DNA of 64,000 nucleotides from Bilabrum cf. latius (taxonomy: Eukaryota; Bigyra: Bicosoecida; Bigyra; Bicosoecida), in the NCBI GenBank assembly GCA_965178125.1, contig OZ237756.1:248001-312000 (forward strand), written 5' to 3'. Below, piece after piece: positions 31,283 through 43,773 of this stretch. The notes under the pieces were generated by a model. That model saw only the letters and a list, made by a program, of their open reading frames with translations, did not search any database and was not told where the DNA came from. The translations under genes were made by a program, and so were the position numbers. How positions within the stretch are numbered: position 1 is the stretch's first letter; each line of letters starts with the position of its first letter.

Positions 31283-34200
31283 TCACACTGCGACAGCTAG
31301 CGTGTTGCCCATGCCTCCCTCCGTTGCAGCGGTCGACTTCTCAGCAGGGCGCTTACCATGCTTGTCTGGTTCCGTGCGGGCCTTGGACTGCTTCCCGCAA
31401 CAGAACCAGTACACGACGCACGAGACGATCGCCACAAGGACGATGACGCCCACCAGAATAAAGATCCATGCCGGAGTGCCGTCTGATTCCCCATCCTCAA
31501 CGTAGGGTGACGCCACCACTGCAGCTCCGTCGGTGCTTCCAGCCCACGATGCCTCGGCCCCAGGCGCTCCCGTGGTCAGCTGCGTCAGGGCCGTCTGATT
31601 CTGCAGTGATAGTTCCATCCGCTCGAGGAATTCGGTCGCCTGCGTCTCTGATTGCACGGGCACCTGGAGCACGAGCGTGGTGCTGTCCTCTTCTGCCGAC
31701 TCCAGCCAGTACGACGTAGACTCCGGGTCAACCCCGATGCTGGCAAGCGCAGCCACGACAAAGGCCTCGGCGCTGCTGCAGCCGATGTCGGTGAATGCCG
31801 CCCCTTCGATCTGCACGGAGGCCTCGAGCAGCAGTCGAGACGGTGACCCGCCCGTGCTCCCCCCAGCGCCATTCGAGCACAGGACCCCATCATCAGTCTC
31901 CTCTTCTACTGCTGCGGGAGGCGGCCTCTTGCCGCGACGACGACGAGTGGGAGTGCTGGCCTGGCTGCTGCTGCTCGGGGAGGCCGTAGATGGGCTCGGG
32001 GCAGAGCTCACGGATGATGATTGCGATGATCTGCTGGGACTGCTGGTGATGCTCGGCGTGGGCGAGGTGCTGGGACTGCTGGTGATGCTCGGCGTGGGCG
32101 AGGTGCTGGGACTGCTGGTGATGCTCGGCGTGGGCGAGGTGCTGGGACTGCTGGTGATGCTCGGCGTGGGCGATGGACTAGCACTGACCGACGGCGACGG
32201 GCTTGGGGTGGGCGAGGGCGTGGTGCTTGCTTCCACGATGCTGAAGAAAGCCAGCTCGAGCCCCAACACTGGTACCTCGGCCAGAGCCACCACACCGGGC
32301 TCGCCGTCCCAACGAGGTACAATGGTATCGACCACTCCATCCTCGACCACGATGTCCCCGAGGGTGTAGGCCTCCGCACCTGCATCAGTGATTGCCATGC
32401 AGGCAATCTGCGTGCCGTTGGACCCGCCAGCCGCACCGGGATTGACGAAGCATGACGTGTCGTTCCACCCTCCTGCGTGCACCAGGCCTGATATGGCGAC
32501 ATCTCCCGTGTGGTTGTTCCCCAGGCTCACACTGCCCACCACAGCACTGAGTTCCGGATTCTGCACATTCCCCATGACAAGGGATGTTCCGGCATTTCCG
32601 TCCAGCCGGGCGACGGCTGCGAAATGCGAGCGCGACGATCCGACGGTCCCGATCGTGTACTCAAAGAGATTCCCCGCTTCCTCCGTCTCAGCGAAGACCT
32701 GGAACGGGTTTCCGGCAAACACTGCCTCGGCGCTGAAATACGACAGCTTGTTGGATCCGTCTACAACGGTGAGCACGAATGCACTGTTGCCCATTCCGTC
32801 CTGCAGCACAGCGAGTCGCTCGAAGCTCCCCTGGGACGTCTCCTCCTGGCATGCAGGCTCGCCGGAATCCCTGTTTACGTTGCAAACAGAGTAGCGGTCG
32901 TCTCCTGACGCGTCAAACTACAGCACGAAGTAGTCGGCAGCACCCCCGGGCACATCCAGCCTTGCCCGCACCACGTCGCCATCACCGAGACGTGGCGTGG
33001 CCGTTGTGTTCACCTGGTACCTCTGGGCGGCAGCGGTTGCATTCGACCCGTCCAGCACCATTACCTCCGCGTTCTGGTCGTCATTGAGCGCTGCAAACAC
33101 GCACCACCGGTCGGCTACCACGCCCACCAGGCTAGCCTGCGCATCCACGCCGACGGATGCCGGGTTGGGCTCCACCGTCTGCCAGGCGTCCGCCCCTTGA
33201 CGGTTCAAGTTGAACACGTACGGCTGGAATTCGGCGCCCTGCACCTTCATTACACCGCAGACAGATGACGCACTCTGCAGGGAGACGGCGTGTCCCCGGC
33301 GCGCCTCCAACCGCGTGAAGGGCAACTCATTGAGGTCCGTTACAGGATCAAACGGCTTGGTGGTTGCATTGCCCATGTAGAAGTAGGCCCGGTTCGGGTG
33401 CATGATGAGGACGCCGCCGTCCCCGCCCAGGATGAACATGTCCTGCGTGTAAATGCGCGCAGGATTGCCGATGTACCCACGGGCGTCCCTGGGGTCTTCT
33501 GCTAGGTCCCAGATGGACACATCGAACTCACGCGAGCCGTTGAAGGCGCACCGCACGTCGTCTTGCTCGAAGACGGGATACGATGGGAGAAATCTTCCGA
33601 TGATTGCGCACCGTCCAGACCCTATCGCAGGATGGATCGGGAAGGAGTACTCGAGGTTTAGTTCAGAGTCCTTGGTCTCTTGATTCAGCTCGATGATTTC
33701 AAGGGACCCCGTTTGCATCATCCCGCCTGCAGGATTCATCCGCGGGACAGTGGCGACTGCCAGCTCTTTGCCCCACACCCCGGATGGCTCCACGGCTAGG
33801 AGAACCTTATTGTTACCAGTGCATCCGTGCATAAGAACAGGGACCACCATCATGTCGGGGCTGTAGCCCCCAGCCAGCTGGAGCTGTACCGCGTCGCCTT
33901 GGTCGCCGTTCCAGTAGTAGGCCTGCGCGTAGGTAATAGCGACCACGGCCTCTCTGTTCCCTGGACCAGAGCCCTCCCCGAGGGCATATAGACTCATCCA
34001 GGTCTGGCCCGCCGACCCGGCAATGACAGTGACATCCACCGCGGATGAGTTGGTGAGATCCAGGAGGACCAGGGAGCCGTCGGCCCCCGACTACGTGGAG
34101 CGTGGGTACACTATTTCGGTGTCAGACACGGTCGCGCCCTTCTTGTTGTGCGCCAGTCGCTGAATCTCAGAGGCATTGATCTCGTGCGAAATGCCAGTGT

Positions 34201-35419
34201 TCATGTCCAGCACGGCGTATCGGTACACAACGGGGCCTCCGCTCTCCTCCCGCACCCTGACCTCCTCGATCGGGTTGCCGGTGGGTCCGAATCGGGGGGA
34301 AGTGTACCCGAGCACTGTGGGCTCGCCGCTGGGGACGAACTGCGGCGGCGTTGACTTCGTCAATGAGGTCATGTTGAATATCTCCCTCGAGTCACCGACC
34401 ACGGTGTACACGGCGTTGGCGGCCGCGGAAGCCGTGGCTGCTCTCGAGCCAAACGACGTCGACATGACCCAGCCGTCGGCGCTGAAGGAGTAGCACGCTA
34501 TCTTGGCCTATCTAGAGAGGCTGTAGCATACGAAATCACCTGCTGACCACGCAGTGGTCACACCAGCGTTCTATGTGGAGTCGGCCGGGCCGGGGTTGAG
34601 GTCGGCGCCCCCCAAAGCGAAGACCTTGCCGTAGGTCGTGTTGTCGTTCGGGTCCCGCATGTCCACATAGGCGGGCTCTTTCCCGCTCCCGACGTCAAAC
34701 GTTATGCATGCCCGCCCGTCCTTTGCGTAGCCAAAGCTCGAGAACAGACCATCCGGGGTGGGTCCGTACACGTCGTCGATATACTTGATCTGGCTGCCAC
34801 TCGGCAATCTGAAATCAAGGCAGGCCATCTGGTAGTCCGCGCCGTCATTAGCCTTGTTGACTACGCATATCACGTCGTCTGAAAGCCACGAGCCCCGGAA
34901 CTCCAGCAGAGAGGGGGGCTCCTGCGGATCGAACGGGTGCGTCCCTGGAGGCGCACTTGGGAAGCTGCCTTCCCCCATCGTGTTCTGGCCGACAACATGC
35001 ACCCGGTACGGAGTCTCCGTCACGTTCACGATGATCCACTCGATCTTACCGTCGATAAAGGCGCTGGTTGAAAGGAGGTTCCCGTCTGGTGACAGAAACT
35101 GGTACGCATCCCGCTGATTGTTCCAGTACCCGCTTTGCGGCCCCGGCGCGAACTCGATAGGAACCACACTCACGTTCCCGGCCGCCTCGCATGATGCAGA
35201 ATACAACTCATACCCAATTTCGCGCCCGCCATATGCCTGAAGAGTGGCGCCAGAAGGGCTGGCTCTGAATAGGCGCGGCTATCCGCCTCGCCGGTTGGGG
35301 TTGGTATCCGTGACCTCCACGCTCAATAAGCGGCCTGAAGTAGGCGTAGCCCCCAGATTATTACCATTGGCTATACTAGCAGTGATAAAAGCCGACAGAG
35401 CAGCGAAAATCGTGTACAT
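31283..35419 (-). CDS. Secreted type I membrane protein, tandem copy 2
   Basis: A 1378-residue paralogue of the gene at 24605-28849, with the same signal peptide (MYTIFAALSAF...), extracellular region, stalk, transmembrane helix and TGA end. TAG codons: 35279-35281, 34571-34573, 34508-34510, 34091-34093 and 32918-32920. Three are shared with copy 1. The other two sit where copy 1 has ordinary sense codons, so TAG has appeared by substitution without breaking the gene. The stalk has four 12-residue repeats instead of seven. Divergence is concentrated around 33380-33600 and 34090-34770; the rest is nearly identical, which suggests a recent duplication or gene conversion in blocks. Function unknown; surface location inferred. 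Confidence 0.8.
32040..32183 (-). repeat. 36-bp coding repeats, four copies (stalk of copy 2)
   Basis: Same unit as at 25362-25615, with four copies. The loss or gain of three whole units keeps the frame. Confidence 0.85.
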
Positions 35420-36315
35420 ATGTCCTCCAAATGCTTGTGCACCTGGCGACTCCGGGCCAGCCGGTGGCAACTGATTCCGGTTTGATTGTGGGAGTAAGGT
35501 GCTGATTTTGGCTCCAAAACAAGGTCGGGAAATAAATCACCGGATACTTACCAAAGTTCTACCCACCATCCATAACCTGCCAACAAAAAAGCTCTCCGTG
35601 CACCCTATGCTCTCCACCGCAGCGCTCTCCTGTCCCTCCCCACAGACTCCACCGCAGCGCCCTCCTCTCCCTCCCCACAGCCTCCACCGCAGCGCCCTCC
35701 TGTCCCTCCCCACAGACTCCACCGCAGCGCCCTCCTGTCCCTCCCCACAGACTCCACCGCAGCGCCCTCCTGTCCCTCCCCACAGCCTACACCGCAGCGC
35801 CGTCATTCATGTGTACTCCCTGAGGTCCTTGTGTGGACCACGGACAGGGTCAGGTCTCGGGGGCCATGCAGGGCCGAAGCCGATGCATCCGCTTCCGCAC
35901 TGCGCAGCCCCACCCTCAGTGGCCCTGTTCCCTGCGCCGTATCGACGAGGTGCTGCAGGGACACGAGGGTATGGCGCAGTATCGATTTGACCACTGGTTG
36001 TTCAGCGCGACCCGGGGCTAAGGCAAGAGTGAGGTGGGAGGCCGGGTCTGAATCTGAACCTAGGGCAAGAGTGATGAGGTAGGGCTGAGCGCCTTGGCCC
36101 CAAGGGTTGGCTGTTTCCATACGGGGCGCGCTATTGGAGCCTATATTGATGCCGAGCCGTCGATTATCGTGGCGACCGGAGTCATTGGTACAGCTGCTGG
36201 CGAAGACGGAGGTGGACAGGGTGCTGATGAGCCCACCCCAAACGGGATCGCAAATAACACAAGATTCCCTGGCCCTCCGGCCCTTTCGCCCTATCAGCCC
36301 TTCACATGGTCCACG
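35420..36315. other. Upstream region of tandem copy 2 with shortened 35-bp array
   Basis: The 35-bp array here (about 35625-35790) has about five units against about 19 in copy 1. The rest matches 29725-30235 closely. A minus-strand ORF at 35803-36480 fuses the MSH3 start to this spacer by frameshift; I treat it as a by-product of the duplication junction. Confidence 0.6.
35625..35790. repeat. 35-bp tandem array, about five copies
   Basis: Same unit and orientation as the array at 29040-29720, and the same distance from the ATG of its gene. Confidence 0.85.
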
Positions 36316-36511
36316 TCTACTGCGGCCAACCTTTTGCTGCCTTCCCCTTGGCGGTATCACTGCTACTAGTAGGATTGGTGGATGCAGCTTCCGGTTGCAC
36401 CTTACGAGCTTGTGCAGCGTTGCTTTGCCTAGAACCGTTGACGTATCGATAGACGCGGTCCCCCCAAAGAATGAACTCAATGAAGACTATTTCTTGATTT
36501 TGCAATCATAA
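36316..36511 (-). pseudogene. Truncated and diverged MSH3 5' fragment, copy 3
   Basis: It matches the MSH3 5' end (23563-23758) but has more changes, including an internal deletion (gcgttgctttgcctagaacc) and a frameshifted start. Partial similarity to the MSH3 upstream spacer continues to about 36710 and then stops. It marks the outer end of the tandem duplication block. Confidence 0.7.
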
Positions 36512-36984
36512 TTTAAGCAATGCCACCCGGAACTGTGAGTATATGCAGTGCCGTGCAGTAGCGTGATCGAGGCACGTCACGTTCGTTCGTAGCTTTCGTG
36601 GATTACACAGTAGTACAGTTGCTGCACACGGTGGGGCTTCTTGCACGCATGATGTCGCACGCGCCAGCAGACCTTGCTGATTGGGGAGCAATCGCGCTCC
36701 TCGTTCGGACCTCTCTACAATCTGCTAGTCAACGGGCCCCGCGAAAAATTGATCACAAGTTTATCAAAGCAGTTTGCATCTCGACTTAGTATTGATTATG
36801 TTTGTACCGTCATTTATGGAGATACTGCCTTGCGATATCGGACCGCGTGTCGTTGCGACCACTGGCACTGGTGGCAGTGGATGCTCACTCACTATTTGGA
36901 GCTCATGTACCGTATGCTTGGTATACGCGCCTCGAAGAAATAAATTAAAGCGCATTTTGGAGCTACTGCAGGCCTGCTCCGACA
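36512..36984. other. Intergenic, outer edge of the duplicated block
   Basis: The first 200 bp are a decayed copy of the MSH3 upstream spacer and the remainder is unique. No gene is supported. Confidence 0.5.
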
Positions 36985-39711
36985 ATGATAGAGCCATTGG
37001 ATGCTAGAGAGGTGGATGCACTTTTTCAGGAAGATAGCGATACGGAGCAGATACTGTCCACGGGCCGTTCCAGAACCGACCACACTAGCTGGCAACCAAA
37101 TTTTCGGATCCAATCTGAGAATATAGTAGAATGGGGTGTGCATGCTTGCCTCGGACACTCCTACCGAGCCAGACACTTGTGCTAGCAGCCGGCCAGTAGC
37201 AGCACTCTGGTTGAAGTGCAGTCAAGCGCGCACGGAAACGGATCTCCAGTAGTTCAGATACAATTATTAGGAGACGATTGCATAGTAGCCCTGTTTACGT
37301 CTGGAAGGTTGTGCGCGTGGGCGGTGTCACAGGGTGCTGCCCTCGTTGAGCTTCGCTCTGCCGGCGTGCGGTACTTTTCCGTGGTTCCCACAAAAATGGG
37401 CCAGTGCAGGCTAGTTGCTGCAATCACATCATCGGAATCACCAAGATAGTCAAACACCTTGCAGCTTGTATCGATGTGCGGAACCACGGTGCTTGCGGCC
37501 TGCAGCACAACCGCAGCTGCTGCTCGAGGCAGATGTAGCCGACGCCGTGCACGGCCCGCTTCTATCAACTTGCAGGAGAGAGACTCCCCAGCAGACCTAG
37601 ACGAACTTTTCAAAGTACCTTTACGGGCATGGACAGCCCTGTTGCCAGGGTGTTTGGGTAGCCTCGGCATCAGTAGCCCTGGGTTCGTTGAGATCGACAG
37701 CAGCAGCGGCCTCCTCGCCATTTGCAGGCCGCTTCCCAGCCACGGTAGCACTGCGCATGCGCATGGATGGTCGGTGTCGCTCTACGACTCGTCCACTCTA
37801 GACCTTCTATGTACAGAGCGGTCGGTGGATCTCCTAGACGTCAGGATTGCCAGCAACCGGACAGTGCTGCTGGCATACAGAGGCACGAGCTCTGCAGCGA
37901 CCAGAGGGCGCGGGGGAGGAGCCTAGCTCAATGCTACGAGGCAAGACACGGTATCGCGCAAGAGTCATGTTCAATCTGCTCCAGTATCCAAAGCTCTAGA
38001 GGTGCATGCACAAGCCGCGAGTGAGACGGGCCAGCGTCCCACTCGCTCCGCACGGGAGACGCACCCCAGTTCGAAAGCACCAAGCCACGTAGGCGGCCCT
38101 TCCTTCCCGCGAGTGCACGGCATTGCAGCGGACACAGTCGGTGCATGCACTGGAATCAACGAAGAGCGCCCAGGCCCAGGCACCCCCGGCGGACGAAGCC
38201 TGCCCTCACTGCCCTCTTCCCTGGCCGAGGGGTCGCTGCGGAGCGGTGGCAGGGGTCGATAGCGAGCCATGAATCGCGCCTCAAGGCCGGATTCTGGGGC
38301 GTCCTCGCCGGATTCATGGCCCATGGTGTCACCTGCAGGCAGTCCCGGATGCGTGCGGATCGGTGGGTCGCCCCCACTCGTCACAGGGGGCATCGCAGTC
38401 CTACCGCGGCCCATACTAGCCTCATGCAGCGGGGCACATGCCGGCACAGAGACATCGCCGTCTTCAGGGACCGGCGAATCGAGCAGCTGGAGCCGCCAGG
38501 GACACCTCAGGTTAGTGCGTATGGAGGCAGATACCGGCGAAGTCTGCAGCTCCGTGTCGATCCACCCGGGTCTCGCAACCGCCGCGAGCAGGGGTGCGCA
38601 GTCGTTGGCATCAAGCAGAGGCACCCTGGAGATTCTTGAGGCCATGGAAGAGCACGTGGCATTCAAGTATGCGGGGGAACCGCTCGCGACTGCTGCTCTA
38701 GCTGGCGCCAGAGTTGGCTGTGGACGACGGAGCCGCACTGATGCTGATGTTGCTGGTCAACACACATCCCCTTCTATCCAATGCTCTGACCTGGTCCATC
38801 CGCCCAGATGCCTGCTACCCGCACGTACCTTCGAAGCGCGTATCAGCGGGCCGAGATTGCAGGTGATAACACAAGAAGGGAACGTTGTGCAAGTTGAACC
38901 AGCAAGACATCGCGAGCGGCGCAAAGGAACACAGAGCAAGCAGCCTCAGCCACGAAGGACAGCCTTGCCCGCGATCGAGACTCGTGCCGGCGATTCGCGA
39001 ACTCGTCATCATCGGCCAAGTCGAACATTTGCTCGCAAGTGCAAGCCGCGTATTCGCTTCAACCTGGCCCGAGACACTGTTAGGAAAGGGAGCTCTGCTG
39101 CTGGCTGCGGGGATCCACCGGATGGCGGTGTCCCGATTGCAGGCAGCCCGAACAGGTCAGCGCAGCTTGAAGCCAGGCCTGTTCGGGAGGATCCCTTGAA
39201 GTCTCCGGCCGGTTTTTTCACTGCTGTTCCCAGGCATGTTCGGTGCGGGATTCTGGGCGCAGGATCGGTGCGTGATGACACACCTGCCAAGCAAGCCAGC
39301 GACATATCTCAGCACCAGGCAAGGCTGACCTAGATCGGCTTGAGGTGGCAGCTTCCTCGGTCTAGCATGAACAATGCAGACGTCGCCCTGGTCACTCTTC
39401 ATCGCAGCAAGTCGAGCCCTCGACAGCTGGATGCCGTGCTCTCGGGAGCTGCCGAGCATTCGTCGATTGCGCCGGTTCCTGTGCGCAGGCACCGAGTCGC
39501 ATTTGGGAGCACCATGTCTCGGCCCATTGGAACCGGTGCAAGGTATAGGTCGCCGCAAGTCATGGCGGTGTGTGCATCGATTCGAACCCACGGGGTTGGT
39601 CAAGCCGGGCACGTGCCCCGATCTCTTCTCAGGAAGCGACGCGAAGGCTGCCTTGAGATAGCACGTTTGCTCTTGGCCACACAGGATGGCCGTGTGGTTC
39701 TCTTTGAATGA
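36985..39711 (+). CDS. Beta-propeller-like protein of unknown function
   Basis: Five in-frame TAG codons (37183-37185, 37447-37449, 37924-37926, 38260-38262, 39331-39333) split a 908-residue frame that runs from ATG 36985 to TGA. The N-terminal 300 residues read like WD/beta-propeller blades (VVQIQLLGDDCIVALFTSGR, GWSVSLYDSSTLDLL), and the last residues, LLLATQDGRVVLFE, look like a closing blade. The middle part (about 38000-39300) is Ser/Pro/Arg-rich and could include introns; another frame at 38885-39199 also looks coding. No specific family is recognised. The gene is convergent with the PARP/TLDc gene, 270 bp away. Confidence 0.55.
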
Positions 39712-39981
39712 CGTGAGGCGCACCACGAACGAGCTCTTTCCGTGTAACCTGCGATATCCGGAATCCGGATGCAACCAATGACAATCAGGAGCAGGATTGG
39801 TGCCAAGAGCTCGATCCATTCAGGTCCGTCCGTGGTACCAGCTACTAAAAGCATGCGAAAATACTTAAATCAGATCCACAAGAAACTCCGTACGAAATTC
39901 TACAACACGATGGCAACCAGGACCGGAGCGTGGATCTCAGGGAAAAGAGTCCGGGTAGACGAGTCGAGCCATTACGCAACC

Positions 39982-42900
39982 TTACCGCCCCCCACCCACG
40001 GCCGCCCCATCCCCAAGCCCGTCCAGTCCATACCTCTCGGCCCCATCCTCGCCGCTGTAGTCGCCTCCGTGTAGGTCTCCCTCCGGGTAGGGGTTGCCCT
40101 CGGTGGCCCCGCCCCCGCCTTCCTCGTTCGCACCCGGCATAATGTTGTAGTCGTCGTCGAAGGCGGGCTGCCCCACTGCCCAGACCTCCACGGCATCGCA
40201 GTCGAACACGTCCCTCCCGGCCAAAAAAGTCTCCGCGTCCTCCGAGCTCGGCCTGAGTCCGATCCCGAAGGAGTTCTCCACCCTCGAGCTGCACGCCTTG
40301 AAGTCTCCACGGAGCACGAGGTCGCCCACCCCGAACTGGAGGAACTCAGTGCTGCACCTCTGCGTGTCGTGTCTCTAGTAGGGCCTCTTCCTCGGCTGCG
40401 GGCGCATGTAGACGGACAGGTCATAGTCATTGGGGTTATCGAGGACCTCCCCGTCCTCCCCAAACACAACGTCGTTCTGCTGGGCATCGTGGAACGCGTT
40501 GATCCTGTCCTCGTTCCACTGCGCGATAATCTGGTCCTGCATCTGCTCGTGCTGCTCCCGCTTTGCCGCGTCGATCGAGGGCTGCGGCGGGCCGCGGACC
40601 CTCCCAAGGAAGGGGATGCGGCAGGTGCGCGTGACGGAGAATAGGAAGCAGGACGGGTCACCATAGTAGTGGCCGTCGAACTGCCACCCGCTCGAAGCGA
40701 ACCCTCCGAACTTGTGGGCGCCGGACTTGATGATCACCACCGTGGGCTGCCCCGGGGCCATGCGGCTGTAGAGGTCTTGGAACGTCTCAAGGTTGGCGGG
40801 CGAGTGCAGCGCCGTGCTGAATACCAGCGAGGTGGTGGGCGGCCTGGCGTACTCCTGCTGCTGCCTCAGGTTGCCCTGGTCGTCCATGAAGTCGGGCCCC
40901 GAGGTGTTGGGCATGCACAGGTAGAGGAACCTGGCCTCCTCTTTGGACAGGATCTGCGTGCCCGGGAATGCCACCGCCTCGATCCCGTGTTCCCTGATCT
41001 CCGCAGGCAGCTGCTTCTCCTTGCGGGCAGCATACCCGATCAGAGAGTTCTTCTCGATTAGGTTCGCCTGGTACCCCCTCGGGTCCCTGGAGGGTGACGC
41101 GGCTGCGCTGCTGCTGACCCGGGACTTGAGTTTCGAGGCGGAAAGCGAGCTGTTGGCGCTGCTGGGGCCGTTGGCGCCGTCCTCATCCCCCCCGTTGGAC
41201 TTGCTCTCGGTGGCCCCGCCCCCCGCACCGCTGGCGGGACCGCGGACAGCAGAGGATGCCCCGGCAGCACCAGCACCAGACTACATCCCGGTGCCCTTGC
41301 CCGAGCCGCTGCCCTGCACGGCCACGGGCTGTGGCGGCAGGCTCCTGTGCTGCACCGGCTGTGCCCTGGCGGCCTCTGGGTCTCCGCCAGCCGCATCCAC
41401 GGCCCGCTCGTATGTGAGCTTCGCGTCGAATACGGCCCTCTTCTGCTCGTCTACCGCGTTGCGCCCCAGGTGCTGCTGCTCGGGCGGGAGCCTCCTCGTC
41501 ATGGCCGTCACTTCCTCCAGCTTGGCTTCCTGCGAGCGGAGATGCGCGCGGGCCTCTGACAGCTCATCCGCGGCCCCAACGGGCCTGCCGCGATGCCGCA
41601 CCGCATCCGTGAGAGCGTCCACGGCAGATCCCCCGAGCCCGGCACTGGTACCCTGACCCCTGGCCTTGCTCTCGCTCCCGCGCATGGACGCGGGCGTGCC
41701 CTCCAGGTCGGCACCTCCGTCCCTGGAGGGAGTGGCAGGCACCATGGCTCTGCTCGCGGCGCTGTCCACCGTGCGCCCCATCCCCATGTACCTGTCTCGC
41801 GCAGCGGCAGCGGCCGCAGAGGAGGAGGCTCCGCCCCTGCCCCCTCCCATGCCCCCCGCGGCGGCATCCAGGTCGCCCTCCGCCACGACGTCCACATCGC
41901 CGAGCACCTTGATGTCTGGCTGCACCGCCACAGCAGAGAGCGCGTCCTTGATGCCTCCTCCTCCGCCCGACTGCGCGTAGAGCTCCGTCCTCATGCGGCC
42001 GTGCGCCTGCCATGCGTCCACAAAGGCAGTGGGTTGCAGGTGGTCCTGGATCACCGGCACGAACTGCTCCGCCCACTCGATGGACAGCTGCTGCCGCCTC
42101 AGCTCTAACTCCTCCGCGAGCAGCACGTACGTCTTCTGTTTGGTGAGCTGGTCAAGTTTGTCGATGACCTGCTTATGCTTCTCGCAGATCTGGCGGTACA
42201 CGGCCTCGCTGTTGTCCTGGATGGCCTTGAGCTTCCCCTCGATGGACCGGATGCCCTCTCCGATCGACCTCTTCCTCTCCTCCAGCATGGGATCGGGCCT
42301 CGCGCTCTCGTTCAACGCGCCCTCGTACTTGGATGTCAGGTCCCCCAGCATGGAGTTGGCGGCATCGCCCATGGCGGGGCCCAGGACGGACAGTGCCTGC
42401 CTCACCTGCGCCTGCACCTGCTCCACCCTCTCCCGGAACCGGGCCTGCCTCTCCGCCAGAGGGGCGTCGGCGGCGGGCCCCGACAGGCGATCCGCCTGTG
42501 AGAACTTGAAGTGCACCACGTACTGGGGGAGCGCCTGCGCCGACTCGAAGACTACGTACTCCTGCTGGGCCTGCCTGACGCCCACCCCGGGCCCCGCCTC
42601 ATCGCCCTCCTCCTCGTCCCTATGCACGTACAGGGAATCATACCCCTGGGGGAGCTTGCGCTCGCCTTTTTCATCCACGAGAGGAAATGCCCGCCCCACG
42701 GCCACCCTGCAGAGCAGGAACTGGTGCTTCTCCCCCCCGCTGGGGTCGAGATCGATGGCCCCTGTCTTAAAGGGGACGCCCGCGCCGTCCTCGGGGACGG
42801 CAAAGCCGCGGCCGCACACGTCCTGCACTCGCTGGTTGGGGGCGCGCAGTTTCTTGATGTCTACCCAGGAGTCGAGCTGCAGCAGGCCGTGGGACCGGCG

Positions 42901-43005
42901 TCCAAACGTCACGTTGAGCGTGGGATTGTCGACGCTCCAGATGTGCACGTCGCGGACATTGACGCCACGGAGATTAAGCTGCGGTACAGGAGACTTAAGA
43001 TACAT
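39982..43005 (-). CDS. PARP-catalytic-like plus TLDc fusion protein
   Basis: A 1007-residue frame runs from ATG 43005 to TAA (the only TAA terminator seen here), with TAG at 41281-41283 and 40375-40377. The first 190 residues resemble a degenerate PARP catalytic domain: LLCRVAVGRAF, LPQGYDSLYVHR and EYVVFESAQALPQYVVHF match its C-terminal half. A coiled coil follows (EQVQAQVRQALSVL to about residue 330), then an Ala/Gly/Ser linker. Residues about 708-948 are a TLDc domain: SLVFSTALHS, FGGFASSGW, YYGDPSCFLFSV and DAVEVWAV. One TAG lies within the TLDc domain (RPY-TAG-RHDTQ), before its final strands. TLDc proteins often act in oxidative-stress protection or bind V-ATPase; ADP-ribosyl transfer here is uncertain because key catalytic residues are not obvious. 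Confidence 0.75.
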
Positions 43006-43773
43006 TTCTTTCGCTTGGTCTTAGCCGAGAGAGTAACGGGCTTGATTTGGCAACAAACACAGCCACAATGCTCGTCCACCAGGCAACGCTGGAGTGCTAA
43101 CTGGACACTCTGCATGGCTCGCCGAGCTCATCGCACTTGCTTCTGCTCTGTTCACGAAACCCTACATATCGGAGGCCCAAGCAGCAGCGGGCTAGCGCAA
43201 GCACTCTTGCTGCCACCCAGCGCCCAGCCTGCCAGGCCCAACGACAACCGCAGAAATGCATCACAACGGAGCTTAAACCACGACATATCCCAGATATCTC
43301 ACCTGAAGGTTATACAATATTCTCTTATACTATTCTTGGGTCTCCAATAGGCGCGTTACAGGCGGTCCTGACGACATTGGAGCCTACTTTGTTCGGGCTC
43401 GCACCCACAGACTCGCGCGAAGTGATCTTCATCTTTGAAATTTCAACGGTTGTAACCAATCCATCGAATCCAGTTGCCTTTTGTGGATACTTATGCAGCC
43501 ATCAAGGCTACATTTTGAAACATCGTGGTATGATTGCATAATTGGTATCAATGTAAACTGTCTTAGATCAGGGACACGCCAAATAATGCATAGCGGAGAG
43601 CATATTTCGCCCTACAAAGTCTGCGGACAGGAGAGTTTCATTTCGCGGTGATCCGGATGGAGGGTACAGCCGGCGCTACTATCGAAGCCACTATCTCGTT
43701 TAGAATAGAAAAAGCCTGCTGCTCGACGAAGCCATTGCTTTAATATTTATATCATCTAGCTAAATCTTGTGGA
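43006..43773. promoter_or_regulatory. Probable bidirectional promoter region
   Basis: This 768-bp spacer separates the divergent PARP/TLDc gene (-) and NOP58 gene (+). No gene is supported within it. Promoter function is inferred from the divergent layout; no motif is claimed. Confidence 0.4.

Noticed and set aside
35803-36480. 225-residue chimeric minus-strand ORF starting like MSH3
   Set aside because: It starts in a broken MSH3 fragment and runs by frameshift into spacer DNA; the equivalent region in the other copy does not keep the same fusion.
39560-39620. B-box-like gattcgaacc suggesting a minus-strand tRNA
   Set aside because: The surrounding bases do not pair as a T-arm or acceptor stem, and the site lies inside a coding frame.
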